A stretch of DNA of 39,361 nt, from NCBI GenBank assembly GCA_045577655.1, contig JAZNIU010000055.1:1-39361 (forward strand), in the 5' to 3' direction. The stretch is from RGIG7450 sp045577655. GTDB taxonomy: Bacteria > Bacillota > Clostridia > RUG12999. The position numbers and the translations under genes are program-made. This document shows positions 7,300-15,792 of the stretch, in pieces. The notes below the pieces were generated by a model. It was not told the DNA's origin and searched no databases. It saw nothing but the letters and a program-made list of their open reading frames with translations. How positions within the stretch are numbered: position 1 is the first letter of the stretch; each line of letters begins with the position of its first letter.

Positions 7300-8799
7300 A
7301 TGAAAATAACACTTAAAAAAGTTCTCGCAGGGGCACTTGCATTAACACTTGTTTTTGCAGTTGCAGGCTGCAGAAAGAACACGGCAGGTCTTGATGCTGA
7401 CGGTAATTATGAGGTTGTTTGGTATACATCCGAACAGCCAATGCCCGATGCACAGCTTGTAATTGATGAACTCAATAAATACACAACAGAAAAAATCGGT
7501 GTTAAGGTTAAGTACACACAGATAGCTTCAGCAGAATATGCTGAAAAAATGCAGCTCCTTTTCGCTTCCGGCGAAAAAATTGACCTTTGTTTTGCTTCAA
7601 CTGGTACAAAATTTGAGCAGAACGCTCGTCAACTCGCATACACAGATATCGGCAAACTGCTCGATACAATTGGTAAACCTATTAAAGAACTTATTCCTGA
7701 ATATGCTCTCAGAACATTCCGTGTTGGCGGGATACAGTATGGTGTACCTGTTTTAAAAGACTGGGGTGTTCGTTATTCAATCAACGTAACACGTGGCAAA
7801 CTCGACGAAATCGGTATGGTTGAAAAAGCAGCAAATGCGACATCAGTTTATGACTGGGGAGAAATCCAGGCAGCTTGGAAAAAAGCACATCCTGACCACT
7901 ATGGTATTCTTCAGAGAAGCAACTTCAACCTCTGGAATGCAGCTATGCCTGTGGACGCTGTTACAGGTTCTGTAATCGGCGGCTTTATGTATGATGACTA
8001 CTCAAAAGTTATCAATGTATTCGACACAGACGAAGCAAAGAAATATTTTGAAGAAATGCACAAATGGTACAATGCAGGTTACATAAGAGCAGATGCTGCA
8101 ACAGTTACATCTGACGACGACATTTACAAAGTTGGTAACTACCTTGCATCTATGGGCGAATGGCTCCCGTACACAAACGAGAATCAGTCTGTTCCTTTTG
8201 AAGATCCTGAATATAACATCTGGCATATGGGACACTCCGAACCTCGTCTTAAGACAATGGGTATTACGGCATGTGGTACAGCAATTCCTGCAAGCTGCGT
8301 AAATCCTGAAAAAACTATGGAATTCCTCACACTTCTCTATACAGACCCGTATGTTAAAAACACAGCTGCTCTCGGTATCGAAGGAAAACACTGGGCTGCT
8401 GACGGAGACAGTCACTATAAACTTCCTGACGGTTATGCAAAGAAAATGGACACAGGCTTTGAGTCCACAGTTTATTTCCAGGCAGGCAACCGTTATCTTG
8501 TAAAAGTTGACCCCGGATATCCGGCAGACACATGGGAAAAATGGCAGGAATTCACAGATTCCTGTACCCCCAGCGAAGCTCTCGGATTTAACTTTGACCC
8601 GGCTCCTGTAGCTGGCGAAATCGCAGCAGTTCAGAACGTTTATAACGAGTACATTCCTGCACTCCAGGTAGGCGAACTTGACCCGAAAGTTAAACAGCCT
8701 GAAGCTATTGCTAAAATGAACAGTGTTGGTGCTGAAAGAATTATCGAAGAAGCTCAGAGACAGTACGAACAGTGGAAAAAAGATAATAAAATTAAATAA
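7300..8799 (+). CDS. ABC-type extracellular sugar-binding lipoprotein
   Basis: A 499-aa solute-binding protein. The N-terminus has a lysine-rich start, a hydrophobic segment and a lipobox (FAVAGC, Cys at about residue 24), so it is predicted to be anchored to the outer face of the membrane. The mature part starts with VVWYTSEQPMPDAQLV and has the two-lobed binding-protein pattern of family 1. The C-terminal about 130 residues, including GFNFDPAPVAGEIAAV and a final YEQWKK, resemble the DUF3502 domain found on LipO-type binding proteins. No permease or ATPase gene is next to it, so it must use a transporter encoded elsewhere. AAAGGAGGG precedes the ATG. It is the second gene in the operon and is followed by a strong hairpin. 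Confidence 0.88.
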   Translation: MKITLKKVLAGALALTLVFAVAGCRKNTAGLDADGNYEVVWYTSEQPMPDAQLVIDELNKYTTEKIGVKVKYTQIASAEYAEKMQLLFASGEKIDLCFASTGTKFEQNARQLAYTDIGKLLDTIGKPIKELIPEYALRTFRVGGIQYGVPVLKDWGVRYSINVTRGKLDEIGMVEKAANATSVYDWGEIQAAWKKAHPDHYGILQRSNFNLWNAAMPVDAVTGSVIGGFMYDDYSKVINVFDTDEAKKYFEEMHKWYNAGYIRADAATVTSDDDIYKVGNYLASMGEWLPYTNENQSVPFEDPEYNIWHMGHSEPRLKTMGITACGTAIPASCVNPEKTMEFLTLLYTDPYVKNTAALGIEGKHWAADGDSHYKLPDGYAKKMDTGFESTVYFQAGNRYLVKVDPGYPADTWEKWQEFTDSCTPSEALGFNFDPAPVAGEIAAVQNVYNEYIPALQVGELDPKVKQPEAIAKMNSVGAERIIEEAQRQYEQWKKDNKIK

Positions 8800-8808
8800 A
8801 TTTTATCT

Positions 8809-8834
8809 GACGGGGCGGAAAGACCCGTCCCGTC
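8809..8834 (+). repeat. intercistronic hairpin
   Basis: GACGGGGCGG (8809-8818) pairs with CCGTCCCGTC (8825-8834) around a 6-nt loop. No T-run follows, so it is not a standard terminator. It lies in the 92-bp gap between the binding-protein gene and the M20 gene, where such hairpins can protect an upstream mRNA from 3' exonucleases. Confidence 0.6.
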
Positions 8835-8891
8835 GGATTATATATGCGGTTTGGTTTGCCGGCCTGTATATATAATCCCGGAGGTGAAAAT

Positions 8892-10181
8892 ATGAGCTTG
8901 ACTGAAAAGGAACGAAAAGTCCTTGGGGTTATAGACGAGAATGCAGAAGAGATAATTTCTATTGGAAGAAAAATTCTTGAAAACCCCGAACTCGGATATG
9001 CCGAACACAAAACATCTAAGCTTGCATGCGATGTATTTGATGCTCTTGAAATTCCATACGAAAAAGATATTGCAGTCACGGGAGTTAAAGCAAAACTTTC
9101 CGGCGGAGGGGATGGCTTCAATCTTGCGGTTATAGGTGAGATGGACTCGGTGAAATGTTACGGGCACAAGTTCTGCGACAACAGCACCGGTGCGGCTCAT
9201 GCGTGCGGACATCATGCACAAATGGCGTCTATGCTCGGTGTGGCTTTTGCTCTTAGAAAGAGCGGGGTTATGGATGAACTGGGAGGCTCGGTGAGCTTCA
9301 TGGCGGTTCCGGCGGAAGAATATATTGACCTGGACTTCAGACGCAAACTTCGTGAAGAGGGGAAAATTAAATTCTTTGGCGGAAAACAGCAGATGATATA
9401 TGAAGGGGCGTTTGACGATGTGGATGCCGCAATGATGGTACACGCTCAGGCGAACACTCCTGAAGATGCAGCTTTTGTGCATGGCGGAAGTCTGGGATTT
9501 TTTGGGAAAGCAGTAACATTTAAAGGCAGGGCTGTTCATGCAGCCAAGCCGTTTGATGGTGTAAATGCTCTCAATGCTGCAGCACTTGCAATTCTTGGTA
9601 TTCACGCAAACAGAGAAACCTTTAAGGACGAAGACAAAATAAGAATTCACCCTATCATAACAAAAGGCGGCGATGTTGTGAATTCCGTTCCGTCCGAGGT
9701 GTGCATAGACAGTTATGTAAGAGGCGCTAATATGCCGGCAATAAAAAAAGCATCTGCCAGTGCCGATCGTGCAATAAAAGGTGCGGCACAAATGGTTGGC
9801 GCGGAAGCGGAAATTGTGACTGAAGCCGGTTATCTGCCGCTTTGTCAGGATTTTGCGCTTGGTGAGATTTTTAAAGGTGCGGCAAGTGAGTTTACAGATG
9901 TAATCCATGAATATGTGGATATGACAGGATCTACCGATTTTGGTGATTTAACCCATATTATGCCGGCAATTCAGCCGACAGTGGGTGGTTTCTATGGAGA
10001 CCTTCACAGTAGAGAAATGCTTGCTTCGGATGAAAATCTTGCATATATTGTTCCCGCAAAGATTATGGCGCTCACTGCTGTGAGACTTTTGGAAAACGGG
10101 GCAGAAAAGGGCAAAGAAATTAAAAACAGTTTCAAACCTTTGCTGACAAAGGACGAATATATAAAAATGATTTCAGAATAA
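8892..10181 (+). CDS. M20-family metal-dependent amidohydrolase
   Basis: A 429-aa zinc-type amidohydrolase of the M20/AbgB kind, which hydrolyses amide bonds of N-acyl amino acids or small peptides. The metal and catalytic motifs are visible: GEMDSVKC (Asp85), ACGHHAQMASMLG (His107/108), VPAEEYIDL (Glu142/143) and a late STDFGDLTHIMPAIQPT segment with the distal His. A dimerisation domain lies in the middle third. The start at 8892 is set by CCCGGAGGTG; an in-frame codon at 8844 lacks a ribosome site. There is no signal peptide, so it is cytoplasmic. It is the third gene of the operon. Whether it removes an acyl group from the imported compound is inference. Confidence 0.87.
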   Translation: MSLTEKERKVLGVIDENAEEIISIGRKILENPELGYAEHKTSKLACDVFDALEIPYEKDIAVTGVKAKLSGGGDGFNLAVIGEMDSVKCYGHKFCDNSTGAAHACGHHAQMASMLGVAFALRKSGVMDELGGSVSFMAVPAEEYIDLDFRRKLREEGKIKFFGGKQQMIYEGAFDDVDAAMMVHAQANTPEDAAFVHGGSLGFFGKAVTFKGRAVHAAKPFDGVNALNAAALAILGIHANRETFKDEDKIRIHPIITKGGDVVNSVPSEVCIDSYVRGANMPAIKKASASADRAIKGAAQMVGAEAEIVTEAGYLPLCQDFALGEIFKGAASEFTDVIHEYVDMTGSTDFGDLTHIMPAIQPTVGGFYGDLHSREMLASDENLAYIVPAKIMALTAVRLLENGAEKGKEIKNSFKPLLTKDEYIKMISE

Positions 10182-10194
10182 AGGAGAAAATACT

Positions 10195-11211
10195 ATGTGG
10201 ACAGAAGAAAAATTAAATGAGCTTTTAGCTACTCCGTCAGAAGCACTGATAGAGGACATGAAAAAAATTAAAGGCGACATCATGGTTCTCGGTGCCGGCG
10301 GTAAAATGGGGCCTACACTTTGCGTGCTTGCAAAAAATGCAATTAAAGCAGCAGGTGTTGACAAAAGAGTTATTGCAGTTTCAAGATTTACTGACAAAAT
10401 TGCAACAGACTTTTTGAACAACAGCGGAATTGAAACAATACCCTGCGACCTTTTAAATCTTGAACAGCTTAACAGCTTGCCGGAAGTTGAAAACGTAATT
10501 TATATGGCAGGCAGAAAATTTGGTACAGACGGCGGCGAATGGCAGACATGGGCAATGAACGCAACACTCCCGGCATTTGTTGCTGAAAAATTTAAAAAGT
10601 CAAATATCGTAGTATTTTCATCCGGTAATATCTATCCTATCGTTCCGCTTTCTTCAGGCGGTTGCAGAGAATGCGACAAAATCGGACCTATAGGCGAATA
10701 TACACAGAGCGTACTTGCTCGTGAACGTGCATTTGAATATGCTGCACATACATTTGGTACAAAAATATTCATATACAGACTTAACTTTGCTGTGGATCTC
10801 CGTTACGGTGTTCTTTATGATATGGCTAATAATATCATAAATGGCAATCCTATCAGCCTTACAACACCTTGTCTCAATGCTATCTGGCAGGGAAGTGCAA
10901 ATGAGATTGCAATCCGCGGCCTGCTTCATGCATCATCTGATGTTTGCATAATGAACGTAACAGGTCCGGAAACTGTTTCCATCAAAAAGACAGCTCTGGA
11001 ACTTGGTTCACTTCTTGGAAAAGAACCGGTATTTACAGGTGAAGAAGGAAATGACGCTTACCTTAACGATGCAAGTGCAGCTATGGAATTGTTCGGCTAT
11101 CCGTCAGTTTCAATGAAAACACTCATCCGCTGGCAGGCAGAATGGATTTTGGATGGCGGAAGAGGTCTTGGCAAACCGACACATTTTGAAGAAAGAAAGG
11201 GTAGTTATTGA
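10195..11211 (+). CDS. extended SDR, NAD-dependent epimerase/dehydratase family
   Basis: A 338-aa Rossmann protein. The nucleotide-binding motif is VLGAGGKMGPTL (residues 31-42). Later come VIYMAGRKFG and FSSGNIYP, which carry the family's Ser region. The SDR active-site motif YxxxK is present only as Tyr169 followed by Thr, Gln, Ser and Val173, so the catalytic Lys is missing in the standard place. A subgroup of these proteins has this form, and classical oxidoreductase chemistry should not be assumed. AAAGGAG precedes the ATG 13 bp after the M20 gene. Its stop overlaps the start of the DapA-family gene, indicating coupling. The two may act on the same sugar-acid-like compound. Confidence 0.8.
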   Translation: MWTEEKLNELLATPSEALIEDMKKIKGDIMVLGAGGKMGPTLCVLAKNAIKAAGVDKRVIAVSRFTDKIATDFLNNSGIETIPCDLLNLEQLNSLPEVENVIYMAGRKFGTDGGEWQTWAMNATLPAFVAEKFKKSNIVVFSSGNIYPIVPLSSGGCRECDKIGPIGEYTQSVLARERAFEYAAHTFGTKIFIYRLNFAVDLRYGVLYDMANNIINGNPISLTTPCLNAIWQGSANEIAIRGLLHASSDVCIMNVTGPETVSIKKTALELGSLLGKEPVFTGEEGNDAYLNDASAAMELFGYPSVSMKTLIRWQAEWILDGGRGLGKPTHFEERKGSY

Positions 11212-12263
11212 TGAACAGACACGAAAAAGCTTTAGAAATTCTCCGCAAGGGTACAGTTATTCCGGCTACACCTCTTGCTCTTGATAAGGACAGAAAATTT
11301 GATGAAAAACATCAGAGACTTTTGATGAAATATTATCTTGAAAGTGGTGCAGGTGGTATTGCCACAGCTGTTCACACAACACAGTTCACCATTCGTGACC
11401 CTAAAATTGCTTTGTTTGACACTGTTTTAAAAGTTGTTAAAGAAGAAATTGATGCTTACGAAGAAAGAACAGGCAGAGTTGTTGTTCGTGTTGCAGGCGC
11501 TTGCGGACCCAAAGAACAGGCAGTTGCAGAAGCAAAAAAAGCTAAAGAATATGGCTATGATGCAGTTCTTTTAAGCCCGGGCGGACTTAACCACTTAAGT
11601 GAAGACGAGCTTGTTGAAAGAACAAAAGCTGTTGCAGAAGTTATGCCTGTTATAGGTTTCTATCTGCAGGAAAAAGTTGGCGGCAGACCCTTTACATACA
11701 GCTACTGGGAAAAGGTTTGTGCAGTTGAAAACGTTGTAGCAATTAAATGTGCTTCCTTCAACAGATATCAGACACTTGACGTTGTTCGCGCAGCTGCTTT
11801 CTCAAAACGCGCAAACGACATCACACTCTACACAGGTAATGATGACAACATTGTTATAGACCTGCTCACAAAATATGAATTTAAAGATGAAAATGGCAAC
11901 ACAGTATCCAAAGATTTCAAAGGCGGTCTTTTAGGTCACTGGACACTCTGGACCAAAAAGGTTGTTGAAATGTTTGAAATGCTCACAGAAGCTAAAAAAC
12001 AGGATAAAATTGATGCCAAGCTTCTCACTCTTGCAGCTCAGGTTACAGACTGTAATGCAGCATTTTTTGACACGGCAAACGCTTTTGCGGGATGTATCCC
12101 CGGTGTGCACGAAGTTCTTCGCAGACAGGGTCTCTTAGAAGGCACATGGTGTCTTGACGAGGAGGAAGTTCTTTCTCCCGGTCAGGCAGAAGAAATAACC
12201 AGAATTTACGAAATGTATCCGCATCTTTCGGACGACGATTTTGTTAAATCTGTTATTGGTTAA
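11211..12263 (+). CDS. dihydrodipicolinate synthase/N-acetylneuraminate lyase family protein
   Basis: A 350-aa class I aldolase-type TIM barrel of the DapA/NanA superfamily. The Schiff-base lysine is Lys179 in VVAIKCASF and the conserved tyrosine is Tyr151 in VIGFYLQEK. At 350 aa it is longer than true DapA (about 290 aa). It lies with sugar-binding and oxidoreductase genes rather than lysine genes, so lysine synthesis is unlikely. An aldolase or dehydratase acting on a 2-oxo acid is more probable. The start is ATG 11211, whose A is shared with the preceding TGA stop; AAAGGGTAG upstream is the ribosome site. It is the last gene of the operon, followed by a terminator. Confidence 0.83.
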   Translation: MNRHEKALEILRKGTVIPATPLALDKDRKFDEKHQRLLMKYYLESGAGGIATAVHTTQFTIRDPKIALFDTVLKVVKEEIDAYEERTGRVVVRVAGACGPKEQAVAEAKKAKEYGYDAVLLSPGGLNHLSEDELVERTKAVAEVMPVIGFYLQEKVGGRPFTYSYWEKVCAVENVVAIKCASFNRYQTLDVVRAAAFSKRANDITLYTGNDDNIVIDLLTKYEFKDENGNTVSKDFKGGLLGHWTLWTKKVVEMFEMLTEAKKQDKIDAKLLTLAAQVTDCNAAFFDTANAFAGCIPGVHEVLRRQGLLEGTWCLDEEEVLSPGQAEEITRIYEMYPHLSDDDFVKSVIG

Positions 12264-12264
12264 T

Positions 12265-12302
12265 AAAAAAGAGGTGATAAAATTTTTATCACCTCTTTTT
12301 TT
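12265..12302. terminator. bidirectional intrinsic terminator
   Basis: GAGGTGATAAAA pairs with its complement TTTTTATCACCTC, flanked by A6 on the left and T7 on the right. It ends the 6431-12263 operon and can also end the convergent minus-strand gene at 12336. Confidence 0.92.
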
Positions 12303-12335
12303 ATGTTCAATTGAAACTAAAAAATATATGTTTTA

Positions 12336-12977
12336 TTATTCACCAAAAAGCTTTTTGTTTTCTTCTTGTATTTGTTTATTACGAGCAATTTGTCTTTCTT
12401 TCCAATCAGGATTTTTAGCATTTTCTTCTTCAACTTTTATTTTTAATTCATCCATATTTTTTAATATTCCATATCTATCAGCAGTAATGCTTCCATTCTG
12501 GTTAATAGTCCATTTTCCTTGCCGCATTCCCGTTAAAACAAAATAATCCTCGTTGGTTTTGATATCGCTATCGTCCCTTGATAAAAAGAGAACAACATTT
12601 TCACCTATGGAAAAATCGGGATATCCGTCGGAAACCACTCTTACGTTTTTCTTCTTGTCAAATCCCTTATCAATTCGAACAACCACTGTTTGAGAAGTAT
12701 ATTCTCCAAAAATCAGCTCGGATATTTTTATGTTTATATCGGTCTGCAAAACATTACGCTTGCTGGGAAGTTTTTCCGGGTTGCTCCATCTACTATCGTC
12801 TATTGATGAAACTGTTCCCTTTACTATAATGTTGGAATTTAAAATAATTTCTTCTTGAGAAAGTTCCGGTAACAAACCATGTACAACCATTTCTGAGGGG
12901 AGGGTATTAAGATAAATTGTTGTGGTAATTATGCCTAAAACAAGAGTAATGCATATTATAATCAAAATTTTTTTCAT
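12336..12977 (-). CDS. membrane-anchored protein of unknown function
   Basis: A 213-aa protein with no family recognised. Residues 4-24 (ILIIICITLVLGIITTTIY) form one hydrophobic helix, either an uncleaved anchor or a signal peptide without a clear cleavage site, so most of the chain should be extracytoplasmic. The region from about 45 to 140 is beta-rich (NSNIIVKGTVSSIDD, QTVVVRIDKGF, ENVVLFLSRDDSD) and the C-terminal 45 residues are a charged helix (KIKVEEENAKNP). It has a strong AAGGAG ribosome site and its own promoter, and is transcribed alone against its neighbours. It is slightly more AT-rich than the flanking operons. Confidence 0.7.
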   Translation of the reverse strand: MKKILIIICITLVLGIITTTIYLNTLPSEMVVHGLLPELSQEEIILNSNIIVKGTVSSIDDSRWSNPEKLPSKRNVLQTDINIKISELIFGEYTSQTVVVRIDKGFDKKKNVRVVSDGYPDFSIGENVVLFLSRDDSDIKTNEDYFVLTGMRQGKWTINQNGSITADRYGILKNMDELKIKVEEENAKNPDWKERQIARNKQIQEENKKLFGE

Positions 12978-13069
12978 AGGTGTCTCCTTGTCCTGAATAA
13001 ATCCTTCTTTATTATCATACAGTTGTATGTAACACTTTATGTAAATTATTTCTTTATTTATCCAATATA

Positions 13070-13098
13070 ATTATACCACATATATAGAAAGGGTACAA
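13070..13098 (-). promoter_or_regulatory. sigma-A promoter of the 12336-12977 gene
   Basis: On the minus strand TTGTAC (13093-13098) and TATAAT (13070-13075) are separated by 17 bp, leaving an AT-rich 5' untranslated region of about 85 nt before the start codon. Confidence 0.65.
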
Positions 13099-13158
13099 TA
13101 GATTTTTGTGATCTGAATTATTAAGGCTTAGTAAATATAGAATAAAATAAAAAATTTG

Positions 13159-13187
13159 TTGACATAAAGAAATTTATGTGATATACT
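13159..13187 (+). promoter_or_regulatory. sigma-A promoter of the T-box operon
   Basis: TTGACA at 13159-13164 and TATACT at 13182-13187 with a 17-bp spacer. The predicted RNA start near 13194 is about nine bases before the T-box stem I. Confidence 0.85.
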
Positions 13188-13202
13188 ATAATATAAATAA
13201 AA

Positions 13203-13471
13203 AGCTTTGACGAAGAGTGCACAGGAGATGGATTTCCGAGAGAGGCGATGGTTGGTGAAAATCGCTGAAAGACTGCCTGCTTGCTGTAGCTTCTGAGCTG
13301 AAAGGAAGAAAACCGTTTTTGGTGAGTAGACCCTTTCCGTGACTGCTACGTTAGTGCATAGGGGTTGCTGGACCCTGAGAGAGGCAGTTTTAATGGCTGC
13401 AATTTGAGTGGTACCGCGGGTTTATTATAACTCGTCTCAAAGGGATTGTATCTTTTGGGACGGGTTTTTTT
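13203..13471 (+). ncRNA. T-box riboswitch, probable valine specifier
   Basis: A tRNA-sensing leader. Stem I runs from AGCT at 13203 to AGCT near 13299. It has GAAG/CTTC (13212-13215 with 13290-13293) and CAGG/CCTG (13222-13225 with 13276-13279) helices, the AGAGAGG bulge and a GGTTGGTGA-type distal loop. In the specifier loop (13280-13289) the codon position, three bases before the last purine, reads GUA (13286-13288), valine. The T-box TGGTACCGCGG is at 13409-13419; its variable base U requires a tRNA discriminator A, which fits tRNA-Val and excludes Cys, Ser and Gly. A terminator hairpin with T8 follows (13429-13471). T-box identity is certain; valine is a by-eye reading. Confidence 0.93.
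13429..13471 (+). terminator. T-box regulated terminator
   Basis: AACTCGTCTCAAA pairs, with some G-U pairs, with TTTTGGGACGGGTT, then T8. It competes with the antiterminator formed around 13409-13419 when uncharged tRNA is bound. Confidence 0.88.
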
Positions 13472-13497
13472 CGTTCCAGGACTGGAGGAAAGCAGAC

Positions 13498-15783
13498 ATG
13501 CAAACTATGACAGAAATTGATTACAAAATCAGAGAAATTTCGGGAAGAATAAGAGAACTTCGTGAAATTTTAGGGCTGACTCCTGAATATATGGCACAAA
13601 AGACAGACGTCAGCGTAGAGGAGTATCTTGCCTGTGAAGATGGATTAAGAGACTTAAACTTTGCTTTTATCTATCGCTGTGCGTCTGCTCTTAATGTGGA
13701 CGTTACAGATATAATAGAAGGAACAAGCCCCACACTTAAATCCTACACTCTTACAAGACGTGGAGAGGGGCAGGTTATTGACCAGGCACACGGAATGGTG
13801 TACTACAACCTTGCGTCCGCTTTCCGCAACAGAATTGCAGAACCTCTTTATGTGTGCAGTTCTTACAGTGAAGAAGCGCAGAACCAGAGTATTGAACTGA
13901 CAACACACACCGGTCAGGAATGTGACATTGTAATAAACGGATTTCTCAAAGTTCAGATAGGTGATCATACTGAAATCCTGGGACCTGGTGACAGTATTTA
14001 TTATAACAGTGCAACTCCGCACGGAATGATTGCCGTTAACGGCAGCGACTGCTATTTTTATGCAATTGTTTTAAACCCTGTGGGAGAAGATGCAGCAGAG
14101 CTTCACAAAGCACCCAAAGTGGTTACAAAACCGGGAACCACCGACACCGCACCCCGTGCATATAAAAAGTTCATATTTGCAACAGAAGACAAAAACGGTA
14201 CACCCTTGCAGATTGAATTTAAAAATGAAGACAAATTCAACTTTGCTTTTGATATAGTTGATGAAATTGCTGCAAAAGACCCGGACAAAACGGCACTTTT
14301 ATATATCTCTGATAAAAAAGAGGAAAGAAAGTTTACTTTTGGAGAAATTAAAAAAGCTTCCAACAGAGCAGCCAATTATTTTAAATCGCTTGGCATAAAA
14401 AAGGGCGACAGAGTAATGCTTGTTCTGGGCAGACACTATCAGTTCTGGTATGCAATGCTGGGACTTCACAAGCTGGGAGCAATAGCAATCCCTGCAATGA
14501 ATCAGCTTCTGGAACACGACTTTGAATACAGATTCAATGCAGCAGGGATAGGCACAATACTTTGCACCGCAAAGGGAGATGTTGCAAACCAGGTTGACAT
14601 CGCTGCAAAAAAATGCCCGGGACTTGTTAACAAAATAATAGTTGGCGGCGAGCGCGAGGGATGGAGAAATTTTGACGAAGAGTGCGACCTTTTCAGCACC
14701 CATTTCAACCGCACAGAAGATAGTGCCTGCGGCGGTGATACAATGCTGATGTTCTTTACATCCGGCACAACAGGATATCCAAAAATTGCTGCACACAGCT
14801 ATAAATATGCGCTTGGACATTTCCATACTGCAAGATATTGGCACAACGTTGACTCGGACGGACTGCATTTCACAATTTCCGACACCGGCTGGGCAAAAGC
14901 TCTCTGGGGCAAGTTTTATGGTCAGTGGTTGTGCGAAGGTGCAGTATTTACATACGATTTTGAAAGATTTAATGCTGCAGACATACTTCCTATGTTTGCA
15001 AAATATAATATCACAACCTTCTGTGCACCACCGACAATGCTCAGAATGATGATTAAAGAGGACCTTTCAAAATATGATATGTCTTCGGTTAAACACATGA
15101 CGACTGCCGGCGAAGCTCTAAACCCCGAGGTTTACCGCCAGTTTGAAAAAGCAACAGGACTTCAGATTCTTGAAGGATTTGGTCAGTCGGAAACAACAAT
15201 GCTCATAGGTAACCTGAGAGGTGCAGACCATAAAGTCGGTTCAATGGGTAAACCGGTGCCGATATATGACATAGAACTTATGGACAGTGACGGCAACCCT
15301 GCGAAAGTGGGTCAGCCGGGAGAAATTGTTGTTAAAACAAGCGACAAAGTACCCTGCGGTCTCTTTAAAGGATATTATAATGACGAAGAGAAAACCAAAG
15401 AGGTATGGTATGACGGATATTATCATACAGGAGATATAGCGTGGAGAGATGAAGACGGATTCTACTGGTATGTAGGCAGAGCAGACGACGTTATCAAATC
15501 TTCCGGTTACCGCATAGGACCATTTGAAATAGAAAGTGTAATAATGGAGCTTCCTTATGTTCTTGAGTGCGGTGTATCGGCAGTGCCCGACGAAGTAAGA
15601 GGACAGGTGGTTAAAGCAAGCATAGTTCTTGTTAAAGACAAATTGCCAAGTGACCAGCTTAAAAAAGAAATACAGGAATATGTAAAAGAACACACAGCTC
15701 CCTACAAATATCCGAGAATTATAGAATTTAAAGATGAACTTCCAAAAACCATAAGCGGAAAAATACAGAGAAACAAACTGTAA
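13498..15783 (+). CDS. XRE-cupin-acyl-CoA synthetase fusion
   Basis: A 761-aa three-domain protein. Residues about 10-75 are an XRE-type helix-turn-helix (REILGLTPEYMAQKTDVSVEE). Residues about 125-192 are a cupin with a GDSIYYNSATPHGMIAV strand pair. Residues about 240-761 are an AMP-forming acyl-CoA synthetase with the P-loop TSGTTGYPK (421-429), GFGQSETTM, the YHTGDIAWRDEDG and GYRIGPFEIES motifs and the final PKTISGKIQRNKL, whose Lys755 is the adenylation lysine. The enzyme part is closest to the medium-chain/branched acyl-CoA ligase style. XRE-cupin pairs normally form stand-alone regulators. The start at 13498 follows CTGGAGGAAAG. It is the first gene behind the T-box and 10 bp from the nitrilase gene. 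Substrate inferred from context: a short branched-chain or aryl acid. Confidence 0.9.
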   Translation: MQTMTEIDYKIREISGRIRELREILGLTPEYMAQKTDVSVEEYLACEDGLRDLNFAFIYRCASALNVDVTDIIEGTSPTLKSYTLTRRGEGQVIDQAHGMVYYNLASAFRNRIAEPLYVCSSYSEEAQNQSIELTTHTGQECDIVINGFLKVQIGDHTEILGPGDSIYYNSATPHGMIAVNGSDCYFYAIVLNPVGEDAAELHKAPKVVTKPGTTDTAPRAYKKFIFATEDKNGTPLQIEFKNEDKFNFAFDIVDEIAAKDPDKTALLYISDKKEERKFTFGEIKKASNRAANYFKSLGIKKGDRVMLVLGRHYQFWYAMLGLHKLGAIAIPAMNQLLEHDFEYRFNAAGIGTILCTAKGDVANQVDIAAKKCPGLVNKIIVGGEREGWRNFDEECDLFSTHFNRTEDSACGGDTMLMFFTSGTTGYPKIAAHSYKYALGHFHTARYWHNVDSDGLHFTISDTGWAKALWGKFYGQWLCEGAVFTYDFERFNAADILPMFAKYNITTFCAPPTMLRMMIKEDLSKYDMSSVKHMTTAGEALNPEVYRQFEKATGLQILEGFGQSETTMLIGNLRGADHKVGSMGKPVPIYDIELMDSDGNPAKVGQPGEIVVKTSDKVPCGLFKGYYNDEEKTKEVWYDGYYHTGDIAWRDEDGFYWYVGRADDVIKSSGYRIGPFEIESVIMELPYVLECGVSAVPDEVRGQVVKASIVLVKDKLPSDQLKKEIQEYVKEHTAPYKYPRIIEFKDELPKTISGKIQRNKL

Positions 15784-15792
15784 GGTTAGATT

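Noticed and set aside
8838..9908. 356-codon minus-strand open frame over the M20 gene
   Set aside because: It mirrors a well-supported gene with intact metal-binding motifs and gives a low-complexity, Cys/Phe-rich product.
11211..12263. Lysine-pathway DapA feeding the dipicolinate genes
   Set aside because: It is too long for DapA and lies in a sugar-type operon with no lysine genes; only the superfamily is claimed.
13203..13471. Cysteine specifier (UGU) in the T-box
   Set aside because: The T-box variable base U needs discriminator A, whereas tRNA-Cys has U, and the register would place a mismatch next to the helix.
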